DNA from: Monosporascus cannonballus
Lineage: Eukaryota > Ascomycota > Sordariomycetes > Xylariales
NCBI GenBank assembly: GCA_004154925.1
Contig: QJNS01000327.1
Coordinates: 1 to 64,000 of the forward strand
Direction of reading: 5' to 3'
Length of the DNA: 64,000 nucleotides
Of the stretch, positions 46,401 through 58,230 are shown in pieces (position 1 is the stretch's first letter; each line of letters begins with the position of its first letter). Made by a program: the position numbers and the translations under genes. Below the pieces are notes generated by a model that was not told the DNA's origin, ran no database searches, and saw only the letters and a program-made list of their open reading frames with translations.

Positions 46401-49400
46401 TATTTGTATTAACTTTATCATATTTGAGTTCTTAATTCATAACTTCCGAACCTGATCGTAAGATTATCGGAAAACCTTTAGTTATAGTATTGTTTCGTTT
46501 ATGGCTAGCTTTTTCGTTAAAAAGCGTAAGACGTACTAATTATAAATAATAAGTTTTATAGTAATTTCGTTTTTCTTAAAATTCTCGAAATCCGATCGTA
46601 ATACGGTCGTAATTTACGGCTGTTATTACTTTACCGTTAATCGTATTATTATTATAATTTTCGTTTGTATTATTATTAGTAAGCGATAAATTCGATAAAT
46701 ATGTGGTTTTTTATTTGTTTTTTCGAAAGGGTTTTTACGATTATATAACAAGAGTTTTCCGTTTTTTTATAAGAATAATAATTACTTAAGTTTCCGCTAC
46801 TTAAAATCTCTCTGTGAATATTATAATAAACGAATTTTGCATTATTTTTATAAAATCTTTCATCTTTTTATAATCTTTTATATCGCGTTATATATTTGCG
46901 ATCGTTTTCTATACTTATTCCAGTATATTATTCGTAAATCTAAATTTCCTTAATAATGTAAGAATTACGTTTTTATACGCGATTTTCTTTAATATATAGT
47001 CTGGGCGTTTAAATAACCTATTTGTTAAATTAACGATATCCGGTTAATATTAAATTTTAAAATTGAATTAGGTCAGGCGATAAACTTATTGGGTTAATTT
47101 TTTTTTAAAAATTACGTGCTAGCAGTTTTATTATATCCTTTAACGTTATAGAACCAGTAAGTATTAAAAGACTTTTATATCCTTAAGGTATTATTATTAA
47201 TATTTTAGGTTTTTTATAATTATTAATATTTTTTATTACCTTATAATTTATAGTTTTTCGATTAGATTAAAATTTTGTAATTAATATATAACTAGGCGTT
47301 AATATCTTCCGTATTTTTGTAAAAATATTCCTAATATAGTTTTTATTAAAACGTTTATTTTAACTCTAGTATTTTTGATATTATTTTAATATCGAAAACT
47401 AATCGCCGATTAAAAGGTATTTTTTAAATTTTGGAACGCCTTTTGAGCCTTTTCGAATTACCGGAATTTTATTATTTTACTTTTATCTTACGCCTTTTTC
47501 AAAAGCTTAATAATAGGTTCGATAATATGCGAATAATAGGCGATATACTTTCGATAGATATTTGCGAATTCCAGAAATATTTAAATATTATCAATTATTT
47601 TTTACTTGAGTTATATTCTAATAATATTAATTTATTAGTGGTTTATTTACAAATTATTAATATTAGTTACAAATTTTAGAAACTTTGTTTTTTTCCAATA
47701 ATATTCGTATTTAAATAATTTGATAAATAGTTAATATGTTAATAACCGCTCGTAAATTAATTAAATATATTTCGTATGCTTAGTTTCGTTATTTAAATAA
47801 ATAATTATGTTTTTTAGATATATTACGTAAATATAGTTAATTAATTCAATTAAAATTATATATATATAGAATGAAATGTAGCCGACATATTAATAAGGTT
47901 AAATAGCATAACTGTATATTTAAACTGCCTGTATAGTATTCGAAAAACCGTTTTTTAATGGTCGTTTTTTTTTAATTTTAATACAGTAATAAATATATTT
48001 AAAAGTAATTTTCGAAAATATTTTAATTTACTTTAGGTACATTTTTCTTTTTAAAATTCACGATAAAATATCTCGGTTTTTTATAGTTATTCGATTTAAC
48101 TCTTTATAATCAATATATCATCCAAAATTGTCGTTTTTTTAAGTAGGAATAATATTGATATTTTTACTTTTATTTTTAAATAATATAATCGTTTTATTTT
48201 TAAGTTTTTTCGAATATATATTTTTAAATATTTTCTGTTAAATTTCCAAAATCAGGTAAATTGGGTTAAATGGGTGTATTTTTCCAGAATTACATTTATT
48301 ACATGTTTTGCCTTTAATAGTTAAGGAAATCTTTTCGTTATTTTTTCGAAATATATTTGCCGAAAACTTTACAAATTTGTAAAAAAGTTAATTATCTTTT
48401 ATTTTTATTGTTTCTTAAGTTTTGGGATATTGGCATTGTTAGGTAAGCTTATTATATTAATAATACAAATTGGTTTACCGGAAAATATTAGATTTGCGAT
48501 TTTCTTTTTGTTAACCTGTTGCAATAATTTATAAAATTATTAATATATGGCCAAAGAAATAAAACGCTTAATTTATTTATTTTTAATTTGCATAATAAAA
48601 AATGCGGTGTTTTCTGGTTACGGCATATTATAAAATAAATTTATTAAACTTTTGTTCGTTTCCGTTATTATTTATCATGTTAGCAAGAATTTCGAAAGTT
48701 TTATAATATTTGATATACGTATTATTACCGTCGATAAGGACGGGAATATTTACGAAAATTATTTAAAAGTTACTCTTTTTCGCGAATTTTGTATTTATAA
48801 TATTTACCTGTACTTTAATATTCCTATTTATTTATGCTATTTTATCTTTCGTATTTTTTTAATAAATATTTGCCCTTTAAAGAGCGGTTTTATTCCGACT
48901 GTCCTATAGTTATTAGGTGAAAAAACCGGATATATACGGTTATTCCGGTTTTTTTTAGGGTTTACGTTTAGCGATTAATTTGATTTATTGCTATATGCTG
49001 TCACGTTCTATACAGCCTTCGGAGGTTGGTTTCTATATAGACGAAATAACAGAGTTTTTGTATTTTCTTTGGGTTTATAATTTATGCTTTTGTAACTTAA
49101 TTTCTTATAATTATAACATTTAAATAGCTCTTTATAAAAATTAAAAGAATTAAGTTGAATAGATTTATTGCGATCGAATTTAAATCCGCGATTATTTGCT
49201 TTCCGAGTATAAGAAGGTTTATAGTTCTTATTATTTTTACACGGTATTTTTAATTTAGTTTAAAGACTTTTTTAAAAGGATTAAAATACAATTATTAATT
49301 TTTATTAATACTTTTAACGAAAAATAGTCGGTGTTTTTTGGCCTTTTTTCAGGTATTCTGATAACGTTTTGCCTTATTTACAGCGTTATTTATTTGTTTT

Positions 49401-50366
49401 AACTTAACGTCTTTTTCGCAATAAAGTATTTTTTAGTTTTATTATTAATTTGAAAGAATAATTAAAATTAGAACGTTTATTATTCCGATCTTTTTTCGAA
49501 ATAAGGACATTTATAAACTATATTTTATAAATTAAAAGCTTTTCTTTAACGTAAAGATTTAAGATTAATTAAACAGATCGTTATGGTAATTTTATAAATT
49601 ATTTCCTATATTTCCTATCGAAAAAATAAAGATTTATATAATTTATTTGGATAAAAATCTATAAATCCTTTATTTTTAAATTTCTTCATAATTTATATAG
49701 TAAAACGTAATAGGGTATAATCGCTAAACGTTTGTAATAAAAATGTCCATATAGTTTATGGCTTATTAAATATAAATAAATATATTTTGTTTTGATTTTT
49801 CGGCGTAAGTTTTCATAATAGCCTTTATTTAATTTTCCTTTAATTAACGTATGTTTAGAAAATTTCGAATTGTTATAATGCGGTATTTGTTTATTGCCTT
49901 TAACGTTTTACGATAATATCGTAATTCATATATAAAGTTTTATTTTTTTTTAATTTATATTAATATTTGCTATTCAGGTAATTGTCGGAATACTTCCGAA
50001 TATTATTTATTTTGTTAACAAGTAATTTCTAAGATCTTGTTATTATTAATGGGCTTAAGTCCTTTTTATTTTAAATTCTGAGACGCGGTCGTTATATTAC
50101 GTTTATTTTTCGACTGTTTAATTTATAAATATCGGGACATATCCTTATATATATATAAGGTGATTCGAGATCTCGGAAACCATGGTCCTTTGTCCGTTAA
50201 GGTTTCGTTATCAGAGTTTTCGCCTATTTTGGTACCGTAATCGATCGTTCGTAGGTTAGGTTCCAATCGGCGGTTTTTTCGACTAATAGCCTAGGTCCGT
50301 TTTACAGTCGGCGAACTTTATTTTTAATAATTATCCTTTTATTTTTTATGATAAAAATAAGAGAAT
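43426..50366 (-). pseudogene. gag-pol remnant of element J
   Basis: On the minus strand an RT start is readable at about 48060-48139 (KKRQFWMIY, then NNYKKPRYFI), like the gypsy 'KKDGxWRMCVDYRALNxxTIKNRYPL'. An RNase H start is at 47413-47457 (FEKAQKAFQNLKNTF). The order on the minus strand, RT then RNase H, is as in Ty3/gypsy. Integrase should lie at about 44500-47000 and gag at about 49000-50300, but I saw no single motif I trust. The open frames on the plus strand (47431-47679 and 48652-48909) are shadows. A 12-bp-arm palindrome is at 48919-48956. Confidence 0.65.
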
Positions 50367-50573
50367 TATAAGATAATAAATAATTATAAACTGCGGTAAA
50401 GTAAAATCCGACTAATCGCAGAACAGATTTTAAGAAGTAAATATATTAAATTATTTTCATCCACCTTTTTTTATATATTGCCAAATGGTGGATTTATATT
50501 AGTAAGTAGATCGGTGGCTGATTGGTAGCTGATCGGCTACTAGCTCTATTCTTATAGATGCTGTATTTCTACA
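50367..50573 (-). repeat. 5' LTR of element J (207 bp)
   Basis: It begins TATAAGATAATAAATAATT and ends GATGCTGTATTTCTACA on the plus strand. It aligns with 43219-43425 without gaps and mostly shows G-to-A changes where that one shows C-to-T, so the two copies were hit on opposite strands. Confidence 0.88.
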
Positions 50574-53500
50574 GTATATGTATAGACAAAAATATTTTTT
50601 AATTAAACTGCAAGTAATAAAATAAATAAATAATAATATCGATATCTTTGAATTTTGGCTTTATAGAGCGATATTAATAAACGAATACATATATAAAATT
50701 AGTTAAAAAAAGTAATATTCGAAAGAAAAACGTTTTTCCTTTCTATTATTAATATAATTATTAAAAACAATACTCAGTTACAGAAAAATGGAATTTTTTA
50801 ATACGTAATACGAAGAAGTAATTTACATAATAAAATAGGAAAATATATATTTATTAAAAATATAAACATGTTTGTAAACATTATATATATAATAATTTAA
50901 TATATTGCACATAAAACATATAAATAAAATTTAAGAATGTTTAACAACTGTTTAAAAAAAGGTACTTTTAAAAGAGAGGTAAAATAGAAGGATTAAAAAG
51001 AATTTGAAGGAATTTTCAAAAAAAAACTATAAAAATTACGATAAAACCGGTGAACCGTTCTATTACCTGAAATGTACAAAACGGAATGTGTTGCTATATC
51101 GTAATAACAGATTGTGGAATTTTAAACGAAAATTGTATTAAATCGGAACTTTTTAAAAAACTCATATTATTTTGAAAATATAAGTTAACATTTACGTAAT
51201 TATAAACACTAAAAATCAAAATACCGTTTACAATAAAAATTAAAGTTAAGATTAAATTAAATATTTTTAGATTTTTATTTAAAAAAGATATTAAATAATC
51301 GATTTTAATATTTTTTGTTTAATAATTACGATATATTTTTATCAATATTATATATATAATATTACAGAATTTAAATTAATAAAAAACTGATAAAATAACG
51401 CTTATTTTATATTCTTTTCCTCAATGAAAAAAAAATTAAAATTTCGACATGCGATTGAAAATAATAATAAATATAAACATAAAAATACAGTACATAATGC
51501 TTTACCTAAAAGAATGAAATATCAAACAAATAAGTGTTAAAAAATACGACGCATCTTTATTATTATTAAAATAAAGTTGATATAATTAAAACAATAATTT
51601 AAAACCATAACTTTAAGAATTTAAATAATTTATTAATATATGATTATACATATATTGATATATATAGTTATTAGGACGTTAATTATAAAGGTGGTAGAAA
51701 ATAATAAATAAACTTGCAAAATATTTAAAACCGACTTATTGAGGAAGTTTTACTGTATTGATAATATTAACGAAAATAAATAATACATTTTTGAAAGATA
51801 TTTAACAAATAAGTTACAAAAAGAATATATTTAATTTTAACATTATGCACAAACTAGCTAACATTTTCATTTTAAAAATAATAGCTTATAAAGTCTAAGA
51901 AATTAAATATAATTGAACGTATGTTAATATAATAAATCCGATATTATTATTCTTAATTATTAAATTAAAAACCCGATTTTATGCAGTTAAATCATTTTGG
52001 ATATTTATTTTAGGAATAAATATAACTTTATTAAAATTAAAAGGAATTACGAATAAACATAACTTTTAAAACGAAATACCATTTATTTAAATATGTATTT
52101 ATTTTAATAACATATATAAATGTATTAATATATTTCTAACGCATAATAAATTATAGATTACGAACATATTTTAACGTTTTTGATATATATTATTTCGACG
52201 GTATTGCTATTGATTTATAATTGAAAAATCCATATATAAAAGCGGTGTATAAAGATGCGTAAATTTAATATAACGCTAAATAGTAAATTGATAACTAAAG
52301 AATAAGTTGTTACATAAAATATATTATTATCAAATAATATCTTAAAAACACTCTTTATACAATTCTCACAATTTCAAAATTAGAAATATTAATTATAATC
52401 AACAGAATATATACACTTTTGAATTTGTTCATTACTATAAAAGGTTTATTCAAAACCCTGATAAATTGATTTTTTTAATTATATTTATTAAAATAAGTTA
52501 TATAAACTTCGTAAATAAATACAGTTCTTGAAAGTAAAAATGAATTTATTAACAAGTTAATATTCATTATATATAACTTAATATACTTTATAAATTATAA
52601 ATGGATATTTCCGTTTATATATTAAATATTATAATTAAATAACGCAATATTTATAGAAAATTATAGCTTACTATATTTCGATATAAATACAAAGAAATGG
52701 AATTTATTTACGTTATTTATAATAAAAAATATATATGGCCATTATTATAATTTTTTAAACATTTAAATATTATGTTAAAACAATATTTACGTTTAATTCA
52801 AACTATAATTATACGGATTATATTATATTATATATATTAAGAATTACGAAAGAATAATAACAATGAATTAAAGAATATATAATTAAATAACTTATAAATT
52901 TTAAAGAAATAAAAGAAATACTAAAACCTTAACATATAAAAATATTCGCTTTATAAATATTTAAAAATTCTTTAAACTTTGATAAGACTTTAATAAATTC
53001 TTTGAAAATTAGCATAATAATATAACAAGCATAACGATAATGTAAAGTTTACAACAAAGCCAAAATATAATAATATGAACCGTATTTAAAATTATAATCA
53101 TTTTAAAGTTATAATTGAATTTTTTAAAGATAAAACCAATACGATAGAAATATATTATAATAGTACTTTCGTACTTATTAATATCTTTACGATATTTACA
53201 TGTTTTTAATTTTATAAAAAAACATTAATAGAAAATAAAGAGTATATAATATCTTTAAACACAAGTATAAAAAATACGGATTATGATATAAAATTATTTT
53301 TAATCGAAAGATTACATTTCTTTTAAAGTTTTAAAAGAATGTTATAATACAAAACAATCATATTATAAAGTATTAAACATATTTAAAATTAAAATCAATA
53401 AGTAAATAAGACAGTTCAATTAAAAATACAAAGTGTATATAAAATATTACATAAATTACGAAAAGACTAATAACATTACAAAATTACTAATCCTTTAATT

Positions 53501-54884
53501 AAGATATAGTATTAATCATTATGCAAACATTATAATAGTTTCTATAAGTTTATATTTTAACTCTATATCTATTACTGATAAAAATACGTTTAACCTGTTT
53601 ATTAATATTAACATAATATTTACGTTAAAATAGTGGCGATACTTATACGCAAAAATATAAATAAAAATATTATTCGTCCGTAATTATACAAATAAATATT
53701 ATAATTAAAAAAGGTCAAAGAATTAAATTTTTAAAAAGGAAAGATAGTTTATTTTGGGATAAAAAGATTTAAATAGGAAAATCAATAGAAATCTCGATTT
53801 TAAATATATCGGTTTGAACAAAATTAGAAAAAGAATTTCAGAAAATAACTATTACTGAAAATTTCCACTTAAGATTAAATTTTGCGCCATTTCCACATTG
53901 GCTGAATTAAAGTAATAAAGGATATTATTAATTTTTATACGCACTAAATAATTTCAAAATAACAAGAATATATACGAAATTTAAAAGGTGTTTAATATAT
54001 AAAAAGAAAACGAATTTACTTAATATCTAATTTAATAAAAAGGTTATCCGAATTACGAAAATACTGAAAAACTCGAAAGGAATTTTATAAATAGTTAAAC
54101 GACAATTAAAGAACATTTACCAGCAGTAATATTACTAAAATTAAAGTCACCTTAATTAATTAGGTTAATAAAAATTCGAATACTATTTAATGGACTGAAA
54201 GAATTTAATAATATAATAATATGTAAAATAATGTTCCTATAACATATTATCTATTTATATTCATTATTATGTACATTTAAGTGTCGCTCTTTATTTCTAT
54301 TTATTTTTGCTTATTTGTTTATATATTTCGTTCTTTTTAACATTCTTTTATCTACTTTCATTGTTTTTTATTTAGTTTTATTCAGTTTTGTTCAGCTTTA
54401 TATATTCTTTATATTTTATTTTATTCAATTTGTGTAAGGATTCTAAATATCGAATTAATATAGGTAATAAACTGTCCGCCTATAATTTCTTTTATTTTTG
54501 AAAATATCGAAGCTTAATTCATATCGATTTTATTTTTTTTCCGCTTTTTCACATGCGAAATTTGTTCGTAAATAGTTAAAAACGAATATTTTAAGGAAGA
54601 TGGAAAAATGTTAATAATATTATACAGATCTGCATTTTGCGTTATGTATTTTTTACACCGAAAAGAATTTGATAGAAAGGTATATTAAGACCAACAATTC
54701 CGGTTAGTAAAATACGAATACACAACCAAATTCACGATACGAAAAGTAATAAAGTTAAGTAAAATATTCTGTTTTTGGGTTTTTTTATTACTTGAATTTT
54801 TAATACCTTTCGATATATTTAAAGACCAAAAAAGAACTTATAAAAGAAAATTATCCGGACGAAAATTATAAAAAAAGAAAATCG
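50574..54884 (+). pseudogene. Element H, internal region after J (pol remnant)
   Basis: It aligns with E from about 18720 onward. RT is readable near 52409-52450 (TFEFVHYYKRFI). RNase H should lie at about 52500-52650 but is nearly unreadable. The 3' region at 54440-54884 matches the antisense-frame region of G and E, and ends in AAAAAAAGAAAATCG before the LTR. There are many stops. Confidence 0.72.
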
Positions 54885-55248
54885 TAATACGATCTAATAA
54901 GGTACGACTTTAAGAAATGAGCGTAATAAGAATTTACGACCTTAGTAAATTAAATTACGTAAAAGCTCAACAGGATTAAACATAAAGCTTTTGACGTTAA
55001 ATTTAATAAAATCGATCGTAAAGTTTTCAAAACGAAGGTTAACGAAAATAATAAATTGTAATATAAAAATAACTTTTTTTTATAATTTAAATAGGTTAAA
55101 TTTGTAGCAGAACTTGGTTATTTAAAATATTTTTGGTATTTCAAAAGTGACAAGATATCGTATTTAATAATTAAAATTTCACGATATTTCTACGAATATA
55201 ACCACGTACGACTTATCTTGAATATTTCGTTAAACTCTTAGCATTATA
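54885..55248 (+). repeat. 3' LTR of element H (364 bp)
   Basis: It begins TAATACGATCTAATAAGG and ends AACTCTTAGCATTATA. It aligns with 41852-42219. The end is placed where the flanking ATTAT duplication begins. Confidence 0.78.
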
Positions 55249-55805
55249 ATTATATAAGAAATTCAAATCTTTATTAACAGTATTTAAAAAAATAACAACA
55301 CCTTTTAATAAAATGCAATCGAATAGAAAAATACGTACTTTAAACGATAAAAAAACAATTACGACGAGCCAAAAAAAGCTCTGCTGTCTTAAATACTAAA
55401 TACACTAATAGAAACGACAATTACAGCAATTTAATACCGTGAATAAATTAATATAAAAAGGATTATAAAAATTCGAAGTTCTTATTCTTTTATCAAAAAA
55501 AGGTCACCTAAAAAAAGTAATAAAATAACGAAAATTAAAAAGATTAGAACAATCTTTTTTATAAAAACTTTGAATACAAGAATAAAAATCATAAACAATT
55601 TTATTACGTTAAATGTACGAATTTAAATATATTAAAACATTGCAATAAAGAAATAAAAAACTTTATATAAAAAATACATTGCGATAAATATAGATAATAC
55701 ATTTAAATCGGAATAAAAATATATAAAAACTTTATATATTAATAAACTCTTCCTAAAAAAACCTATTAATGTAAATTGAATTGAATAAAATTATAGATTA
55801 TTACT
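55249..55805 (+). mobile_element. Element K, right part 1
   Basis: It resumes the chromovirus sequence after H. 'attacgttaaatgtacgaatttaaatatattaaaacattgcaataa' at about 55605-55650 aligns with E 19335-19385. The right limit is approximate. Confidence 0.65.
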
Positions 55806-56800
55806 TTAATTCTTAGGCTTTATTAAACTCGTCGCTTTTTTAGCTTTTATTTATGTCAATCCCTGTTCGAATTTTGAAAGGTTTTTATGGTTTAGAACAG
55901 CCGGGTAAATTAACATTTGTAAGCGTCTAGGTTTATTCGTATTAAAATCTGAATATCAGAATTCTTAAACCTGCTATAACTTTCTCCTTTTAATTTTGCC
56001 TATAGTCTTTCTATAATTTCTATATCATTTAGCAAAAGCTTTTATAAAGCTTTATTTTTATTATTTTTGTAAATTAAGTCGCCTTTTAAAATTTAAAACA
56101 ATATATCGATTGTTTTAGAATATATTTTTTGAGTCGGCTAGAATTTCCACGGTTTTCGTTCGCTCGATAGCTTTAGAGGATTTAATTATCGTAAATAAAA
56201 CGATTGCTTTAATAATTTAACCAAGACGGAATACTGGTATTATATATTGGAAACTTTGTAATATAGTATTTGAGTTAATAACAATTTAAGAAGTTGCCGT
56301 AAAATAATGGAGATTAATAAGGGTTTGTAAATTCTATTATACGTAATTAAACTTTATCCTTAAGATTTATCTTTACGATATACTCTTAAAGTTTATATTC
56401 AAACTTTACCGCTTAAAGCTTAACCGTTTAACGCTGCCGAACCGTGAAGTTAACAACTATAAAGTTTATTATAATCGAAGTTTGTCGACAACTACGTATA
56501 TAAGCTTCTCTAGCCGACATCAGTAGCGAAATAGCATACGTACAGACGGTCAATAATCGGCTTTAAAGTAAGGCTCTATAGAACAAAGATATAATATATT
56601 CTAATTATAAAAGCCGTAAAAATATTCTAGGATTCGAATATATTAGATATAGTATTTATCGCCTAAAATATATCGTGTAATGTTTTTCTATGCCTTTAAC
56701 TTGGTTTAGAAAATCTTATTTAAATTTAAATATACTTTAAATATAATAATAACCTGCGAAATCATATGTTCGATTATAATAATAAAGATAGATATTAAGG
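55806..56800. other. About 1-kb unidentified insertion in element K
   Basis: K's alignment with E breaks at about 55805 and resumes at about 56800. The intervening sequence matches nothing else in the window. It keeps pockets of higher GC (for example 56440-56560). I found no LTR, inverted terminal repeat or convincing frame. It may be a degraded DNA transposon. Confidence 0.45.
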
Positions 56801-57327
56801 TATTGGAAAAGTACGATATAATATATAAAAATATATACTTCTTTTTAATCTAAGCGTTTAATTTATTACAAAATCATGAAATTAAAATTTGTTTTATACA
56901 GTAATTAATAAAAAATGACAAAACAAAAAAGATCTTAATAATTAGTTAGAAAGGATAATAAATACAAATATAAAGCTACGATAAATATTATAATATTTAA
57001 AAATCAAGATATTAAAACAGGAAAGATTTTTTTAAAAAATGTTACTTATTATTATTATTTTTATCATTATTAAAAGCAATTATAAAGACTCAAATAGGGA
57101 TTTGTCGTAAGTATATAGAATATCAAAAAGCTTAATAAATTTTGTGTTATAATATTATAACTAAAACCTATTCTTTTGAAAATTTGCTACAAAATTATTA
57201 ATATATAACGAATGCAGTCAGAAAATAGTTTTTGAAAATAATTTATTCATTCAGTTTTATAATATTTATAATTTTAATAATATGAGACAACACAGCTCTT
57301 TATAGTCAAAATGAGCTAGAACAGAAC
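56801..57327 (+). mobile_element. Element K, right part 2
   Basis: It aligns with E at about 19580-19800 ('aagatcttaataattagttagaaaggataa' against 'aagatgttaatattcgatcgaaaataacg'). It ends at the left LTR of L, which is presumably inserted in K. The partner target duplication lies outside the window. Confidence 0.6.
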
Positions 57328-57736
57328 TGTGACGGCTAGTGGGTTTAACCAGCTATTAAACCTTAGTCGTACGGGTTTATATTAGCAAGAGTATCATAGG
57401 ACTTTGTAGCAATAAAATAACTTAATTACGTTTCTTAATACCAAAATACAAAACTTATATTATAAATAATTAATATTAATAAATGTTACAAACTAAGGTT
57501 ATTTAAATTATAAAAATAATAAATATATATATTCTTATTTTAGTTCAAGGTACCTAAGCGATTTAAACACTTAAGCTCGTTAAACTTTTTCAGCTTTTTT
57601 GCCGGCTTAAAGGGCTTAAGGTACTTGGTACCTTAAAATTTTTAAGCCGGCTACGTAATCTTTTGGCGGTGGTCGGGGTTTATTTTTTTGTAAGCCCGAC
57701 CGTCCGTAAGGAAATTAAAACCATTAAGTTATAATA
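57328..57736 (-). repeat. 3' LTR of element L (409 bp)
   Basis: On the plus strand it begins TGTGACGGCTAGTGGG and ends CCATTAAGTTATAATA. It contains the 45-nt palindrome (57604-57648). Confidence 0.9.
57604..57648. repeat. 45-nt palindrome in LTR of L
   Basis: It has the same length and position as in F. The centre reads AAGGTACTTGGTACCTT; outer arms are GGCTTAAA and TTTAAGCC. The inner arm differs from F (GGTAC in place of GGTGC) on both sides, so pairing is kept. Confidence 0.8.
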
Positions 57737-57779
57737 TCATTTTATTTAGGATTTTTGTTCTTAAAAATCGAATTATTCG

Positions 57780-58040
57780 TTATCAATTTTTAATAAGTAA
57801 TTTTTTTTATATTTATTATATTTAGTCGTATTAAAAACCTTCGTTTTCGTAAACATATTAACGTTTTTAATATTTTTTAAAACGTATGAAATGTTTTGGT
57901 ATTAAAACATTTTTTGTTTCCGTTATGAAAAAAAGGTACAAAATATAAGGTTATTCGAGATTCTTTGAAATATGGGCATTGTATTTATTATGGCGGTTTT
58001 TATAATAATTTTAGTTTTTCAAAAATTGAATATTAAAAAC
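57780..58040 (+). pseudogene. Antisense frame in element L, first part
   Basis: It corresponds to the Cys-rich part of the antisense frame of C (4015-4280). KYKVIRDSLKYGHCIYYGGF aligns with the KICKFYCNLGKYVFYTAYRS region. Element B interrupts it, and it continues from about 63640. Confidence 0.5.
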
Positions 58041-58230
58041 TGTTACAGGCTAGAGCCTATAGGGCAGCTCGGGCTTACGGAGCGAGCTTCTTAGCCTGAG
58101 CTCACCCATATGTATATAGGGAATAGCCACCTTGCTGGTAGCTAACTGTTTCTCCTTTTCCCTTCTTATCTTAAATATAAACCTTTATTAGGCCGTAGAT
58201 CCGTTTAATTTACGTATTTTGCCCGTTATA
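58041..58230 (+). repeat. 5' LTR of element B (190 bp)
   Basis: It begins TGTTACAGGCTAGAGCC and ends TATTTTGCCCGTTATA. It is the reverse complement of the LTRs of A. It is moderately mutated, with a TATA-like CATATGTATATAGGG. Confidence 0.92.

Larger units (their letters stand above)
43219..50573 (-). mobile_element. Element J: full-length Ty3/gypsy, 207-bp LTRs
   Basis: This complete 7355-bp element is in minus orientation with two 207-bp LTRs and a perfect GTATA duplication (43214-43218, 50574-50578). It is nested in H, which is nested in K. LTR sequence, length and element size separate it from the other two families. The plus strand is T-rich. RT and RNase H ghosts are on the minus strand. 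Confidence 0.9.
41852..55248 (+). mobile_element. Element H: chromovirus, interrupted by J
   Basis: The plus-strand element has a 368-bp 5' LTR and a 364-bp 3' LTR, and ATTAT on both flanks (41847-41851, 55249-55253). The duplication is perfect but of low complexity. Without J and the 125-bp insert it is about 5.9 kb. It is inserted in K, since K sequence continues on its right. It is one of the most degraded copies. Confidence 0.82.

Noticed and set aside
47431..47679. 82-codon open frame on the plus strand within J
   Set aside because: It is the reverse of the RNase H region; the minus strand gives FEKAQKAFQNLKNTF, so the plus frame is a shadow.
48652..48909. 85-codon open frame on the plus strand within J
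   Set aside because: At first taken for a copia-like protein, but it has no motif and J's pol is on the minus strand.
48919..48956. Palindrome AAAAAACCGG...CCGGTTTTTT in J, like a bacterial terminator
   Set aside because: The context is a dead fungal retrotransposon; a rho-independent terminator has no meaning here.
48999..49051. 53-bp TGTCACG...ATAACA segment with higher GC in J
   Set aside because: LTR-like ends but no target duplication (TATGC and GAGTT) and no second copy; probably chance.
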